A DNA stretch of 64,000 nucleotides from NCBI GenBank assembly GCA_028023455.1, contig JAQFVV010000228.1:1697591-1761590 (forward strand). The letters run 5' to 3'. The DNA is from Epiperipatus broadwayi. Lineage: Eukaryota > Onychophora > Udeonychophora > Euonychophora > Peripatidae. Each line of letters opens with the position of its first letter. The first letter of the stretch is position 1. This document shows positions 49,428-61,900 of the stretch, piece by piece. A model generated the notes under the pieces. It was not told where the DNA came from. It did not search any database and was given only the letters and a program-made list of their open reading frames with translations. A program made the translations under genes and the position numbers.

Positions 49428-49535
49428 TATTCATCTTTTTCATATGTATGTCATGTGTATCAGTTATATAAGATAGAGTGAATGACTGAGAGAAGCTTGA
49501 AAGTCTGTGTTCGAATCCTCTTTAATAATTAAAAT

Positions 49536-51573
49536 AGCTATGCTAAAAATTTCAAAACAATTTGGGAGATAGATTCAAAATAAATAAGTAAATACATATT
49601 AAAATGGCAGTAAATGTTTGTTAAATTAGTTGATATTAATGGAAATTTATTAGAGAAAGCTTTTTGAGTCTAAATAATATGTTGGAAAGATTGTGAAAGA
49701 TAGTTTCTTCTAGATAAGACAAACTGATGATTACTTAGACAAGAGTATTCAGTCAGAAGCTGAAATATGTTATCAGATTTTGAAGGTAGTTGTAGACACT
49801 GCATTACTTTGTGATAAAAATAATCTTGCATTGCAGTGGCTCATCTAATACAATAGTAATCCTATATATGGAAATTTTTAAAACTTGATTTAATTTGGTC
49901 ATTATAATCCCATTATTGCTCAACCTATTGAAAAAACATAAAGTTCAAAAAAACATTGGATATTTACTGAAAATCATTCTCAATTGATACTTCAGTTCTG
50001 TCATTTCCAGTAACTTAAGCTTATTAGCTGCCAAGCAATAAATCATTCAATTATTTATTTTATTCATTTGTCAACTTATATATTTTCTTCTTTTTTCCAT
50101 TGCTAGTTTATAAGTCTAACACAAAAAAAAAAATTAATTAAATTTTTAATAATCAAGATTGTCATCAATTTGTATAAATAATCATGATTGCTTATCTGGA
50201 AGATATAATCAAAATAAAAATTTAAAAATAGATTAACCAATATCGTCTGGGTGGACCTAATGATTTAACATAAAAATGTTAGAAAAATGATCATGGTTTA
50301 CAAATAAGTTAAAAATGACTGCAACTTATTTTTATTTTTGTTTTTATATTAATTATGATTATACTAGGTATCTTTAGTTTCAATATCATTTAACTAATCT
50401 GTCCACTTCCCCCTTTTCATATTTTTTTATACTTTCCATTAATCATGAATTAATCCAGAAACTTTTTGTTTGCCAGAAAATTAATCTTAATTACAACATA
50501 AAATCAGTGTTAGAAAGGTAATTAAGCACTTATGACCAAAGTTATTTGATCATTGCACCCTTAACATAATTTACAATCATATTCTTTTATATCATTTTGA
50601 TATTTCCTATATATATAAAAGTCTCTGAAGATAAGTATAATAACCAGCAGCATTCATGCCATTTGGTTTGAAGCTTTTATACAGATACTAAAAACCTAAT
50701 ATAGTTTATAAATAGTCTTTAAATAAAGGGCAAAGTCATCTTTAACAGTCCTTTATAAGATCAGTGAAAGATTGTAATACTAACTGTCTGGTTCTTTTAA
50801 CATACTTGTGACACAATTTAATTTTTAAATGATATACAGTTAAGCAACAATAAAAATAATTAACAAAAGTAAAAGGATATGGACACAATGAATTTAAAAA
50901 AACAATTACAAAGGAATATATTAAACTCCAAATTACACACTCTCAAAAAAAAAAAACTTTTCTTTTTCTTTCATTCTTCTTATGATGAAAACTGATGACA
51001 ATGATTAAACACAAAAAATACTGAAGGTAAGTGATGTTAAATTTGAAAAATTCATGTACATTTTCTTGTACAGATAATATTAATCATTTTCTTGTAACAT
51101 TTTGTGATCGTAAAGATAGCTTTTGCAGTGTTAATTAAAAAATTTAAATTGCACTTAATGGATCTGGTAATAATTTATCAAAGCTTAAAAGTTCTGTTTT
51201 AAATCCATACTAATTTCTTTAAGTGTTCACAATAATCGCTTATTTTTAAAAAAATAGCTTGATGACAATCTTTTCAATGAATTCGGTGTTAATGTTTGTT
51301 TGTTAGACAAAACTTTCTGTCATATTATATTATTATCTACTATAACATCTGTTCATATCTCTCTCCACAAATATAATCCTTTTACAGTCTTAAATAAATA
51401 ATATTCAAATGGATTGGTCATTCAGGAGAAGCACCGTGAATGTGGATTAAATTGGAATTTATTGAACCTTTAGCTCTCAAGTCTATCACTACATCATGCA
51501 GACAACTAAATACCTATACTGTAAATGTAATTTAAACAGTTTTAGAAGCATATGTAATTCTGGCATAAATTTC
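49536..51573. other. No gene recognised
   Basis: AT-rich DNA without recognisable repeats or coding frames. Confidence 0.5.
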
Positions 51574-52981
51574 TGGTAGTTTTCTATTCTATCATGCCAG
51601 CCGCTTGATGACATTATTTATATGCAAAAGCACAAAATATGCCATTTATGCAGCCGCTGCCTTCTAGACATATAGATCTATGTAAAAGCACAGAAAAAAA
51701 GGCCATTGAAATGTGGCAGCTGGCACCAGTGGCGTTAATTTCTATGCTATAAAGCACAGAAAAGATGTCATTTAAACTGCAGATGACCTGCTTTAGTGTT
51801 ACACACTTTATCCCAATGCTCACAGTTCAATGTTTTCTACAGTATCGTGTGAGGGTGTCTGGAATTCAGCCTGCTACAACTCTTCAAATATGCATGTCAA
51901 AGAAATTAGCTTACAAGTCATCTGACCTATTATTATCTCCTAACAATTGTCCACCCATCACGACACTTCCGTACTCAACCTGAAACCTTCCAAAAATTCT
52001 GAAAGGGTAGGGTTAAAAAAGATTTCCACAAGCTCACGTGAAAAGTGACATTTTTGTGAAGACATGTCCATGACAAATTAAATGGCTGACTGGTCAAAAT
52101 CAGGCCAACTGCCATCCACAAAAGCCGGCCTGCATGGGGAATTAATCAATTCTACTGGAATAGAATCTATGCAATAAAGTAGGTCAATTGATAAAGTTTT
52201 AATCATTGTGGATGTGAAAAGGCATACCATCTGATCTATATTATAGGACTACAATGAAACTTTTTGGGGGCCACTTGAAGTTCAAGAAGATTTGTAATTT
52301 TTGCTAGTGTCAAATTGTTCTCGACTAAATGTACAGAAATTGATGAAGGAAATCAATAAATTACATTAAGCCTTCAGACCAAAAAAAGGATATATGACTG
52401 TGAAAATTCTCATAGTTCTGTCCAGAGGTCCAAAGAAATTGTCCAAAGAATATATTTATTAATTAAATAATCTTTAAACAAGAAAAAAAAAAGTCAAACC
52501 AAAAATAATACTGATCAAGTTGGAAATTCTTAATCGTTCTTAATAGGTTTGCCACTATTATCCATACACATATTATCTTTCCAAGATAGCTATTGTAAAA
52601 AATCAATCAATAAATAATTATTTTTTTTTTCTTTTCAAAAATGACCCAGAAAAAGTTAAAAAAAAACATCAGTTCAGTAATTAAAGCATTATCAACATCA
52701 TTTTTTTGCCCCACGATGTAGTTGTAAAGTTTGCGTAGAGGGGGTGGGAGAGGATGGTTTTGCCACACAGGGAATTCTACTAGAATAGAATATTTGCAAT
52801 AATGCATGTTTCCATAAGATTGTTCCAGTAAATATTATTAAGGAAATAAATGAATTACATTAACCCATATGATTCTTATCCTTTCACAAAGAACAGGATA
52901 GGCCTGGTAACGTTATATGTATATGTTTTGCTTAGCATCATTGCCATCAAGTGGCTGACATGATAGAATAGAAAACTACCA
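51574..52981. mobile_element. Unclassified DNA element with terminal inverted repeats (about 1.4 kb)
   Basis: The left end TGGTAGTTTTCTATTCTATC and its continuation CATGCCAGCCGCTTGATGACA are matched in inverse orientation at the right end (TGCCATCAAGTGGCTGACATG then ATAGAATAGAAAACTACCA), giving arms of about 43 bp with few mismatches. No target duplication is evident. The left part has three tandem subterminal units; two internal stretches repeat each other (TCTACTGGAATAGAAT near 52152 and TCTACTAGAATAGAAT near 52777; AAATTACATTAAG near 52359 and GAATTACATTAAC near 52852). No transposase frame was found. The frames at 51614-51823 and 51765-51983 lie in repeats. Confidence 0.65.
51615..51785. 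repeat. Subterminal tandem repeat, three diverged units of about 60-65 bp
   Basis: Each unit has the pattern TATG(T/C)AAAAGCACAGAAAA, then GCCATT or GTCATT, and closes with GCAGCCGCTGCC, GGCAGCTGGC or TGCAGATGAC. Together they form the left subterminal region of the 1.4-kb element. Confidence 0.6.
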
Positions 52982-53635
52982 TAACTTCTTTTTTTTTAAT
53001 GATTTCACAAATTAATGATTCATTTTATTAAATATATGTTAAGTTCAGAACACTTTTTTTTATAAACAAAGTATTTTGTGATTTGTTTTAGGTTTGGAAA
53101 AATTGCTATCATCATTAACTTTATATTTTGATGTCATTTTAAATCAAATTCATAATAACAATAAGATACCATGAGTGCAATTGTTGGCACAATGATAATA
53201 ACAATATTAACTAACTGCTCGAGATAAAAAATAACTACAGCTATAGAATCAAGAAATATAAAATTAAATTTACAAATTTCTAATTCTTTATTTAATATTT
53301 TGTTCAAATTACAAATTATTGAATCTGTTGGTTTTGAGAGAGTGGACATGGTAGTAATAATACCAAAATCAAATGTTAACATTTAATCATCACTTAATAC
53401 AGATTTTCAATGTTTATTAATTTATTCTAGTAACTTCATTTTAAACTTATACCTTAAGTTTTGCACCATTTTATAAGTCAAAATTATTAAACTTTATGAT
53501 GTATTAACAAATTATATAGAGTTTATATTAATATATATATTAATGATGTTGTAATTACTAGAATAATTATACTTTTATAATAGTAGCAACAAAATATAAG
53601 TAATGATTGGTTTTTTTCCCAAGAGTTAAAGTGAC
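52982..53635. other. No gene recognised
   Basis: AT-rich. The minus-strand frame 53134-53382 has no recognisable motif. Confidence 0.5.
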
Positions 53636-54550
53636 AATACTCACTTATAATTGGAAACAATTCAACACATTTTCCTAGATTGTCCACCCCTCAGCATACT
53701 TAGGTCTTTCATTGATGAAAAGGTAAATCACTATTCTACGGACACATTCTTAATCCAGCAAGCAATTAAAGCTGGCAATTTTGCTAACATTAGATTAGCA
53801 ATTTTCCTATCCTTTACCATCTGGCTAACGAGATGCAGTTTTGTTCTGGGTAACACAAATACTAGTACCCTTCAAGTATTTAAAACACTCATCAAGAGTA
53901 ATACCATCAGAGATAAAATGCTTGCTACAGATTGGCTGCACCAACAAACTTGAGCCGGTCTCTCCATGTAAGTGCACTGATTATTGCCAAGATATCAATG
54001 ATCAAATTTGAGTCCCACCTCATCAATGCAATATCAAAATGAGCTGTCATAGATGAGAACTCTACCAGACTATCTAAAGAATACAAATTAGTGGACTGAC
54101 ACACCATATACTTTAATGACAAAAGTTAGCACATTTAATCACAAACTGAATAGCTTAACTTATAAGAAAGTGACAGACAGTTCTCAAGATGCTTAGATAC
54201 AGACTGACAGATTGGAGTGAGTCACTGACTTAGCCAGCATTCTCCCAACCCACTTAGCCTCTGCTTCATATCCTAACTTAAAACTTATACTCATTATAGA
54301 GCTTTGATGTGACTTTCAGTGCTCAAAGAGGCACGCATAATTGCTCAACTGGGACAAAGTGATGGACAAATCTAGAACTCTACTGAAGCATTGATTCAAC
54401 AACCTTGAATCTCGGACACTACACGTGGTTTCTCAGGTCACATCATGTATGTATTCAATTCTCATTTATCTATTGACATCACTTGGTATTCATGTAATCA
54501 TCATTATACAAAGTTGTATCAGTTGTTTAAATAAATCGTTATTTTTTTTT
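53636..54550 (+). pseudogene. L1/Tx1-like LINE, extreme C-terminus and 3' untranslated region
   Basis: The frame 53651-53953 (100 codons) encodes the C-terminal domain: ETIQHIFLDCP (the H-X4-C half of a zinc-binding block), QAIKAGNFANIRLAIFLSF, TIWLTRCSFVLGN and IKSNTIRDKMLATDWL. The same order is seen at 30.47-30.68 kb (minus), 37.5-37.8 kb (plus) and 56.6-56.7 kb (minus). About 590 bp of 3' untranslated sequence follow, ending with AAATAAATCG and T/A tracts near 54545. The 5' truncation point is at about 53636. The small minus-strand frame 53925-54122 is a shadow. Confidence 0.75.
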
Positions 54551-56429
54551 TTTAAAAAAAATCATCATACCAACCATTTGTGAGTATGACTATCTTAACT
54601 TTTAAAAAAAACACAGTAAAAAGACAAAGAATAAAGAGTTTTGTGATGTCTGTACAATCAATCAATGAGATTCAAAGCATTCACATGACATTTCATAAAG
54701 CTATTTTTTTAAACGTTCTGAAGCAAATATTTCTCATTTTTTTAAAACTTCAATAGCTTGCCTAATTTTAGCTCTCAATTGCAATCAATTTTCAACTGAA
54801 TTCATCCAATGAAAGAAATTAATATTCCACATATTTAGAGGATATATGAAATACACTTCATGATGCATATTCTATTTTTGCTTTTGTATTATACTATCAA
54901 AATTGCATCATGTAGATCTAGTTTAAATACGATTTAGATAATTTATTTATTTATCCTTTGATCAGTTGCTAGTAAACGCAAATATATTTATGCAGCTTCA
55001 TCCCCCACCCCTTTTAACTTTATTTCAATCATTCATCTTTTTACATCCATCTTTTCCAAGAACAGTTAATCCAGTTTATTACCATTAAAAAAAATTACTG
55101 CAAAAAAAAAAAAACTATTCAATTAGAATAAGTTACATATTAATAGGCATCTAAAAGCAATAAAAATGAATACCAGGATGAGAATAATTTACCATTGTTT
55201 TCCACATAACTCTTAGCAAAATTATAATATATCTTTGAGAATTCAAGATTTGGTGCAGAAAAAATAAAACATATTTTGCTTTAAAAGTCAATAAAACACT
55301 AGTACAGATTTTTTCTTTTATATGTGGCTTTATCTGTAGAAAGGCAAAATGATAATATATGTTAGCTAATATTTCTATCTTTTTTAAATTCAGTTCATTT
55401 ATTTGCCAAATGTTCTTCTAGCTAGGTCTCTAATCTTTTATGCTGATTCTGTCTCATTTTCCTTGTTGTAGATTGAAACTAACAATGAATTTATCTAAGT
55501 TTTAGGTACTGAATTATTTCCCCATACAGTATTATACAATCTTTAAATTTCTATAAAAAATTATCTTCATCATATTTGATCATTTCCCATTATATTCCAA
55601 GATTCCTATTCTCTTTCATTTTATTTACTGATTTTTTAATTTCTTTTAATAAAATAATTTTCTATTATGAGACAATATGCAATTTCAATTATCTATTTTA
55701 ATTTAATACACTGTACATGATTACACACACCTGCACATATATAATGTAATATATAAGGGATTTGAACTCAGACTTTGACATGACCTTCACCTCTCCATGC
55801 CATCTCATATTGTTGACCCATCTCATCATACTATCTATTTTACTAACTTTTGTGACACTTTTCATCAAAATTTGCTTTGTATAATACAGAACAATACATT
55901 GACTTCCTTTTTAAAATTTCATTGTTGCTAATGAACATGTTTTGCCAGCTATTTTCAGATAGTTTCTTATAATCTATATACTTCTTTGGATTTCTATTCA
56001 CCATTTTTCTACATTTTTACACTGAATTTCCCACCATTTTGTCTATTTTCCCTGATGGGCTTCTTTATCTCATTGTCCTTTGCTTTTTTTTTTTTAAGGA
56101 AAATACATGTACAATTATAATATAAATCTTGTTGGTATATATTTGTTTGGATTTGTTACACATATTATAACAATCATTAGTAAATAATTTTCCAAATTAG
56201 AAAATATATCCGTTTAATAAATTAGTTATTATTATGACAAATTAATTTCATGATCAGAGCAAGAAGCTCATCATTCAAACTTGGTCTATAATTATTGTGT
56301 ACTAGTTTTATATCAGAACAACTGGTTCTTCATTTAGTGACTTAGCCAGTGATAATTGAGCAGTCCATATTTTGATTGGCAGTGGTCCTTTGTCATTCTT
56401 GATCTAACTGGACCATTTTTTAATCTTGA
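54551..56429. other. No gene recognised; one short H1 fragment
   Basis: At about 55758-55785, GGATTTGAACTCAGACTTTG matches the outer end of family H1 in minus orientation; the rest of the unit is absent. The remaining sequence is AT-rich. Confidence 0.5.
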
Positions 56430-57200
56430 ATTAATTTTTAATTAGCATGCCTGAGGATAGGCTCTTCATCCAGTGGCCTAAGTTGCCCCCAAGTGTCCCC
56501 AAAGAGCTTTTCTGGCATTAATAAGAGATTCTTGAACATAGTCCTTCAAATAAATTTTTTACACACATCCCATGGTTCTTTACTTCCTTGCTTAAAAACC
56601 AAAATAATTCCTAGTTAACCACACGGCATAAAGCAGGAACATTCCCATTCTAATTGCAGCAAAGACACCACACTTTATAGCATCCCTGATTTTTAAAATT
56701 TTCATGTTAGCTGGCAGTACTCTGGTTATGATATTTTATCTAGCAGGACTCAAAAATGGGCAAGCATTTCATTATTTGTTTTTCCTGGATTCATTTCAAT
56801 GTTACTTACATGATCCAATATTTTTTAATTTTTTCTTTCTCTTATATAACTTCAATAACAATTTTCTCAAATAATTAAAAATTATCAAATTTTTAAATTA
56901 GATCTTTTTTGCTCTGACCCAATTTCAATTTTTACCTTAAGAATACATATTTTTGCCATTCTTTTTATATTGCTATTTGACAATTTCTGAGCTGTCCAGC
57001 TTTACAGCATTTGCTTTGCCTGGAACATTTTCAGTGTTATTTACATGATGCAATATTCCTTAATGTTTTCTTTCTCTAGTATAAATTCAATAACATATTA
57101 AGATTTTCATCTTTAAATTAGATATTTTTCTCTCTGACCAAATTTCCTTAAATACTAATATTTTACCATTGTTTTTATCTCAGTTATTTATTTGGTGTCA
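56430..57200 (-). pseudogene. L1/Tx1-like LINE C-terminal fragment with internal tandem duplication
   Basis: The minus strand reads IRDAIKCGVFAAIRMGMFLL then YAVWLTRNYFGF (about 56600-56695), matching QAIKAGNFANIRLAIFLSFTIWLTRC of the copy at 53.65 kb. Several stops interrupt it. Upstream on the minus strand, two direct copies of a roughly 200-235-bp segment (plus coordinates about 56784-57018 and 57019-57200) share CATGATCCAATATT/CATGATGCAATATT, TAAATTAGAT and CTCTGACC. No reverse transcriptase core is visible. The C-terminal match is short, so the extent of the fragment is uncertain. Confidence 0.5.
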
Positions 57201-57239
57201 TTTTTTTATTTCTGAAAATGAGTTTTAGTTAGTGCCTTA

Positions 57240-58069
57240 AGCTTTATCGTGATATTTGAAATTACTAGTATATGATCAAAATCTATGTCTATATACTAAA
57301 CAATCAAAATTACCCCAAATTCACAACTCAACCAGACTAGCCAAGAAAATAAACTCTAAAACACTACCAATGACTTCACTGCTACAAGCAGACTTTTTAA
57401 ATGTAAAGAATTACAAAATAATAACATATTTAAGCTAAACATTATCCACAATTCCACTTACTTCCCATACAGTCTTAATATTAAAACAACTTTTAAATAA
57501 ATTAATTGCTTCAGCAACATAAATTTTTTAATAATAAAGATTCTTTAATTCTTCTTTTTATTTCATTTCTCTCAAAAAAGACAACTTTAGCTTCATCAAA
57601 ATTAATAGTGTGTCCTATATCTGTTTCATGGATATACAAAGCAAAACTAAGATATTTATTTCTAACCCTACTTTTATATACCTTTATTCTTCCATTTAAG
57701 CTCAAACCACTCTGACTTATATATATATTTTACAAAAACAAGGGAGTCTTTCTATCAAAAATTTCCTTTATATTATTTAATAATTTATTCAATGTAATAC
57801 CCCTTTTTCAAGCAATTTTCTTATTTCCAAAGAAATTATTATTTGTACATACAATTTTATAAGAAGACAATTTAAATGGCAAAAAAATAAAATCATATTT
57901 TTCTTTATTCTTTACATCATTACAAATATTACTATTAAATAAAATACTTTTAACAAATCTATCAGAGTAGCCAACACTCAAATAATCTTTATAAAATTGA
58001 CCTTTTTGAAACAAAGTTACACCATTAGAATTATTTAATCTCTTATTTCTATAACAATAATTTCTTAAA
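57240..58069 (-). pseudogene. Penelope-like element 3' end (GIY-YIG region), left inverted copy
   Basis: The minus strand encodes the same protein path as the right copy: FQKGQFYKDYLSVGYSDRFV and KYDFIFLPFKLSSYKIVC (57808-58014), then after a frameshift SLNGRIKVYKSRVRN and ALYIHETDIGHTINFDEAKV and ERNEIKRRIKESLLLKNLCC, ending at 57511. The part corresponding to GVVHIISCFC, the front of the GIY-YIG domain, is missing near 57712-57735. Its 3' untranslated region (57240-57510) mirrors 58681-58930 and holds a decayed hammerhead with GAAG in place of GAAA. Confidence 0.8.
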
Positions 58070-58099
58070 GCAGCTACTTTATGAGATATATATTGATAG

Positions 58100-58930
58100 T
58101 TTTAAGAAATTATTGTTATAGAAATAAGAGATTAAATAATTCTAATGGTGTAACTTTGTTTCAAAAAGGTCAATTTTATAATGATTATTTGAGTGTTGGC
58201 TGCTCTGATAAATTTGTTAAAAGTATTTTATTTAATAGTAATATTTGTAAAGATGTAAAGGATAAAGAAAAATATGATTTTAATTCTTTGCTATTTAAAT
58301 TGTCTTCTTATAAAATTGTATGTAAAAATAATAATTTCTTTGGAAATAAAAAAATTTCTTGGAAAAGGGGTATTACATTGAATAATTTATTGAATAATAT
58401 AAAGAAAATTTTTGATAGAAAGACTATTCCTGGAGTCGTGCATATTATCTCTTGTTTTTGTAAGAAGATACAAATAGGTCAGAGTAGTTTGAGCTTAAAT
58501 GAAAGAATAAAGGCACATAAAAGTAAAGTTAGAAATATATATCTTAGTTCTGCTTTGTACATTCATGAAAAAGATACAGGCCAAACTATTAATTTTAATG
58601 AAGCTAAGATTCTTCTTTGAGAGAAATGAAATAAAAAGAAGAATTAAAAAATCTTTATTATTAAAAAATTTATGTTGCTGAAGCAATTAATTTATTTAAA
58701 AGTTCTTTTAATGTTAAGGGTGTGTGGGAGATGAGTGGAATTATGAGTAATGTTATTTTGTAGTTCTTTACACATGAGAAGTCTGCTTGTAGCAGTGAAA
58801 CCATTGGTAGTGTTTTAGAATTTATTTTCTTGGCTAGTCTAGTTGAGTTCTGAATTTAGGGTAATTTTGATTATTTATTAACTAGTTTAGCTTTATGCTT
58901 TTAATGTCTATATTCTAAATAATACAGCAA
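58100..58930 (+). pseudogene. Penelope-like element 3' end with GIY-YIG endonuclease domain, right inverted copy
   Basis: The frame from about 58100 to 58620 encodes the linker and GIY-YIG endonuclease that close a PLE protein: GVTLFQKGQFYNDYLSVG, ISWKRGITLNNLLNNI, then PGVVHIISCFCKKIQIGQSS (degenerate GIY...YIG), LSLNERIKAHKSKVRN, ALYIHEKDTGQTINFNEAKI. A frameshift near 58612 moves the conserved end FERNEIKRRIKKSLLLKNLC into another frame, stopping at 58680. The left copy lacks this break but has others, so each is dead by its own lesions. Reverse transcriptase is absent in both. The two copies are separated by about 30 bp (58070-58099). Confidence 0.85.
58770..58813 (+). ncRNA. Degenerate hammerhead ribozyme-like motif in PLE 3' region
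   Basis: Order: ACAC (58770-58773), ATGAGAA (58774-58780, two changes from CTGAGGA), stem II CTGC-TTGTA-GCAG (58783-58795), GAAA (58797-58800), helix III CC-ATT-GG (58801-58807), UH dinucleotide TA (58808-58809), and GTGT (58810-58813) complementary to ACAC. Position about 90 bp after the GIY-YIG stop fits the hammerheads known in PLE terminal repeats. The core mutations would prevent catalysis. Confidence 0.5.
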
Positions 58931-61900
58931 TATTCTATTTTTAGTACTATTTTTAATAACTTGTTTGTCTTATCCATTATTGATAGTCACTTCAACTTTT
59001 TTATGACCTTCTGTTGAAAACATATGTTGCAAATTGTCATATATTCTAAAGTAAATTCTAAAAGTATTTATTTCATCATGTTTATTTATTTCTCTGCAGC
59101 CATATTTGTTCATAATTTATTCATACCTTTCATTACACTTTCATTTTTAATATTGCTACCTATACTCTAATGATAATAATGCCTTCATAAGATACATTAT
59201 CAAAAATTAGTTTCTGATACCTTTAAATATATTATCACATCATCTATATTATTTTATGTCAGGGCTATAACTGAATGAATGTAATGTTAAAAAGGTTTAC
59301 TTTGAATCTCACTGCCATAAATTTTGCATCAATATTCTCTTCGTGAAATTTTTTTCAGCTAGATGACCTACAACTATATAATTCTCCATTTAAACAAAAA
59401 GTATTATATTGTTGCATTATATTTCTATGTAAGTTTTTTTAGGTTATTCATATTAGCTTTGTCATATTTGATCTATCAGATGAAGAACAATTTATATATC
59501 ACATACCAGATAGTTCTCAGAGTCAATAAGAAGTTTAGCCTTCCTAGAGCAGAATAAACTGGAGCATAAACATATTAACTATATTTTGATTAGGTCTAAA
59601 AACCTCCTTTCTCAATTTTTCAAATTCAAAATATTCTTCAGAAAGATTAAACATAGAGGTTTAGAGGTTTAAAAATTCGCTTAGAATTGCATACAAGATA
59701 AATATATAAGTTCATAATAATGTCAATTTTTTTTTAATGATAGCATATAATAAATTAAAGATCAGATTAATAAAATTATCTTCTGCAGGTATTTAACTTT
59801 ATGTGATAATTAGATGATGGATCATGAAAAAAATTGTTGACATGATTGTTAAAAAATAAATAATCATATGATTAATAGCTTGGGAGATAAAGTAACAAGA
59901 TTAAGAACAACAACAATTCTATTCAACAAGTGATATTTTTTTACTAAAACTAATTTTAAAACTTTTAATTTTTGAGTCTGCCACTTTACCATCTTAAATA
60001 ATCACAGAGTTAATTGTTTTGGAGACATGTGGCATCTGAGTATGACAGATTGAAAATACAGTTCCATTCAGTGACTACATTGAGAGTTTTATTACTTTAC
60101 TCAATTAAAATATTACTTTACTCAATTAAAAATGATGTAGAAATTTTTTTGACTGAAGTGACCTCTCTCTCTCTCACTGCCTAAACTACTATGGATAGTG
60201 TGATTGTTTAATAATATATTTAATAGCTATTAAATTTCTTATAATGTATTTATTGCTCAAATTTACATATGTAACTACTTGCATGTATAGAAAACAATCT
60301 TAATATCTGGTGTAATTATTTTAAAGAGTATGAGATTATTGATATATATAAAACATAATCTCATACATTATAACCAAGTCTTTTGGATTCAGCAGTCATG
60401 CTTATATGGGTTAAAATTTACTAAACCAAATAAATCCCTTTTTTTAAAAGCAAGAAACCTTTTTTTTTTTTTTTCAGCATATAACGTCAATTTTCAATGG
60501 TACCTGTTTATATTATATAAACAACTATCAGTTTAAAAGATGTGGGTATTGTATTTAACTATTAAATAGAAGCTAATTTAATTACAGTAATCAGTTTTAT
60601 AACACACTGCAGTAATTTTTTACAAAAGAGTACAGTATTTTCAAAATCAGATGTAAATTTGTCTTTATCCTCCACCCCACAAAAAAGAGAGAGAGAGAAT
60701 GAATTATGTTTTAATGATAAATATAATCATTTAACAATTAATTTGTTCTATAATATTTAATTTTGTTCTACCGCCACCCTCTCTTAAGTAAAAAAAAAAA
60801 AACTCTTCCAAGCACAAGTTATTTGATCTTAACCGCCATTGTGCATATTTGATATATATATGAATCATAAAAATAAAAAAAAGTTCGCTAAGAAGTATAA
60901 AAACTATATCCTAACCATTTTATCAAAATCAATACTATCTCTATGACAGCCATGAATCACTCAGGCAATAACATGAAACTTATTAGATTTACAAATTTCT
61001 AATAAGTAATTAAAAACACAATTATATATTTATAATTAAAATATTTAATAAAGAAGCAAATATTTCATAGCTGTCAATCTGAAAATGACCAAAAAGAAAT
61101 ATATTTCAATCTGAATAAAATATATTGATTTTATAAATATGATATATTTACTGATATATATTTAGTATTATAAGAATGTATGATTTAAAAAGGAAAAACT
61201 TTATATAAAAAATAAAAAAAATTTAAAAAAATTGGGAAGGGGGAGCATTTCAAATAAAAAAAATTAAATTATATATTTTGTGCTTTATAAAATATACCAG
61301 GATAGACATTAACCCACAATTTAGAAAAGATATATTTATTTTTAGGAACATATAACAAGAATTGAAATTCCAATGCTGGTTTAAACATCATTAGTTACAA
61401 TTCTCTTTATGCTTTTTAGTTCATCTTTAAATAAAAATATTTTATAAATTAAATCTAATTCATATAAATGTGTTTATTTTTATATTACTATATAAAGCTT
61501 GCTCTTGAATGAAAATAATTTAACAAATGTTTGTTATTAGGCACAATTAAATAATAATATAACCTTAATCATACAACATCAAAAAATAGTCTAGCCAAAA
61601 TAATATTTTGTAGTGATATATTCAAATATGTTTCAAATATATTAGGACTACTCACATTGTTAATAAATTTATTTATTAAAACATTAAACTGACCTATTAT
61701 GTGTTACTTGGATGATTTATTGTCCATATGTAACTAAAATAGTTGTATTTTGGAATAATAGTCTACCAATCATTCAAATTTTATACAAAAATATACTGTT
61801 TTATTCTGATAACAATAAAAGAAAAAAAAAATGAAATAATATATGGCAACATAATCATCTTTTAAAATATAAGATTTTTATTATAACTGTTTGTTCACTT

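Larger units (their letters stand above)
48890..49535. mobile_element. Palindromic element of family H1 (two inverted hammerhead-type units)
   Basis: Arms at about 48890-49182 and 49247-49535 are reverse complements, including GGATTTGAACACAGACTTT versus AAAGTCTGTGTTCGAATCC at the ends and CATTGAAAATCTG versus AGATTTTCAATG at the loop. The loop is about 65-75 bp. Each arm carries one hammerhead-like motif near its middle and the tRNA-like AGTTCAAATCC tail at its outer end. The arms correspond to those at 13.29-14.35 kb but without the extra central unit. No target duplication could be separated from the terminal complementarity. Confidence 0.75.
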
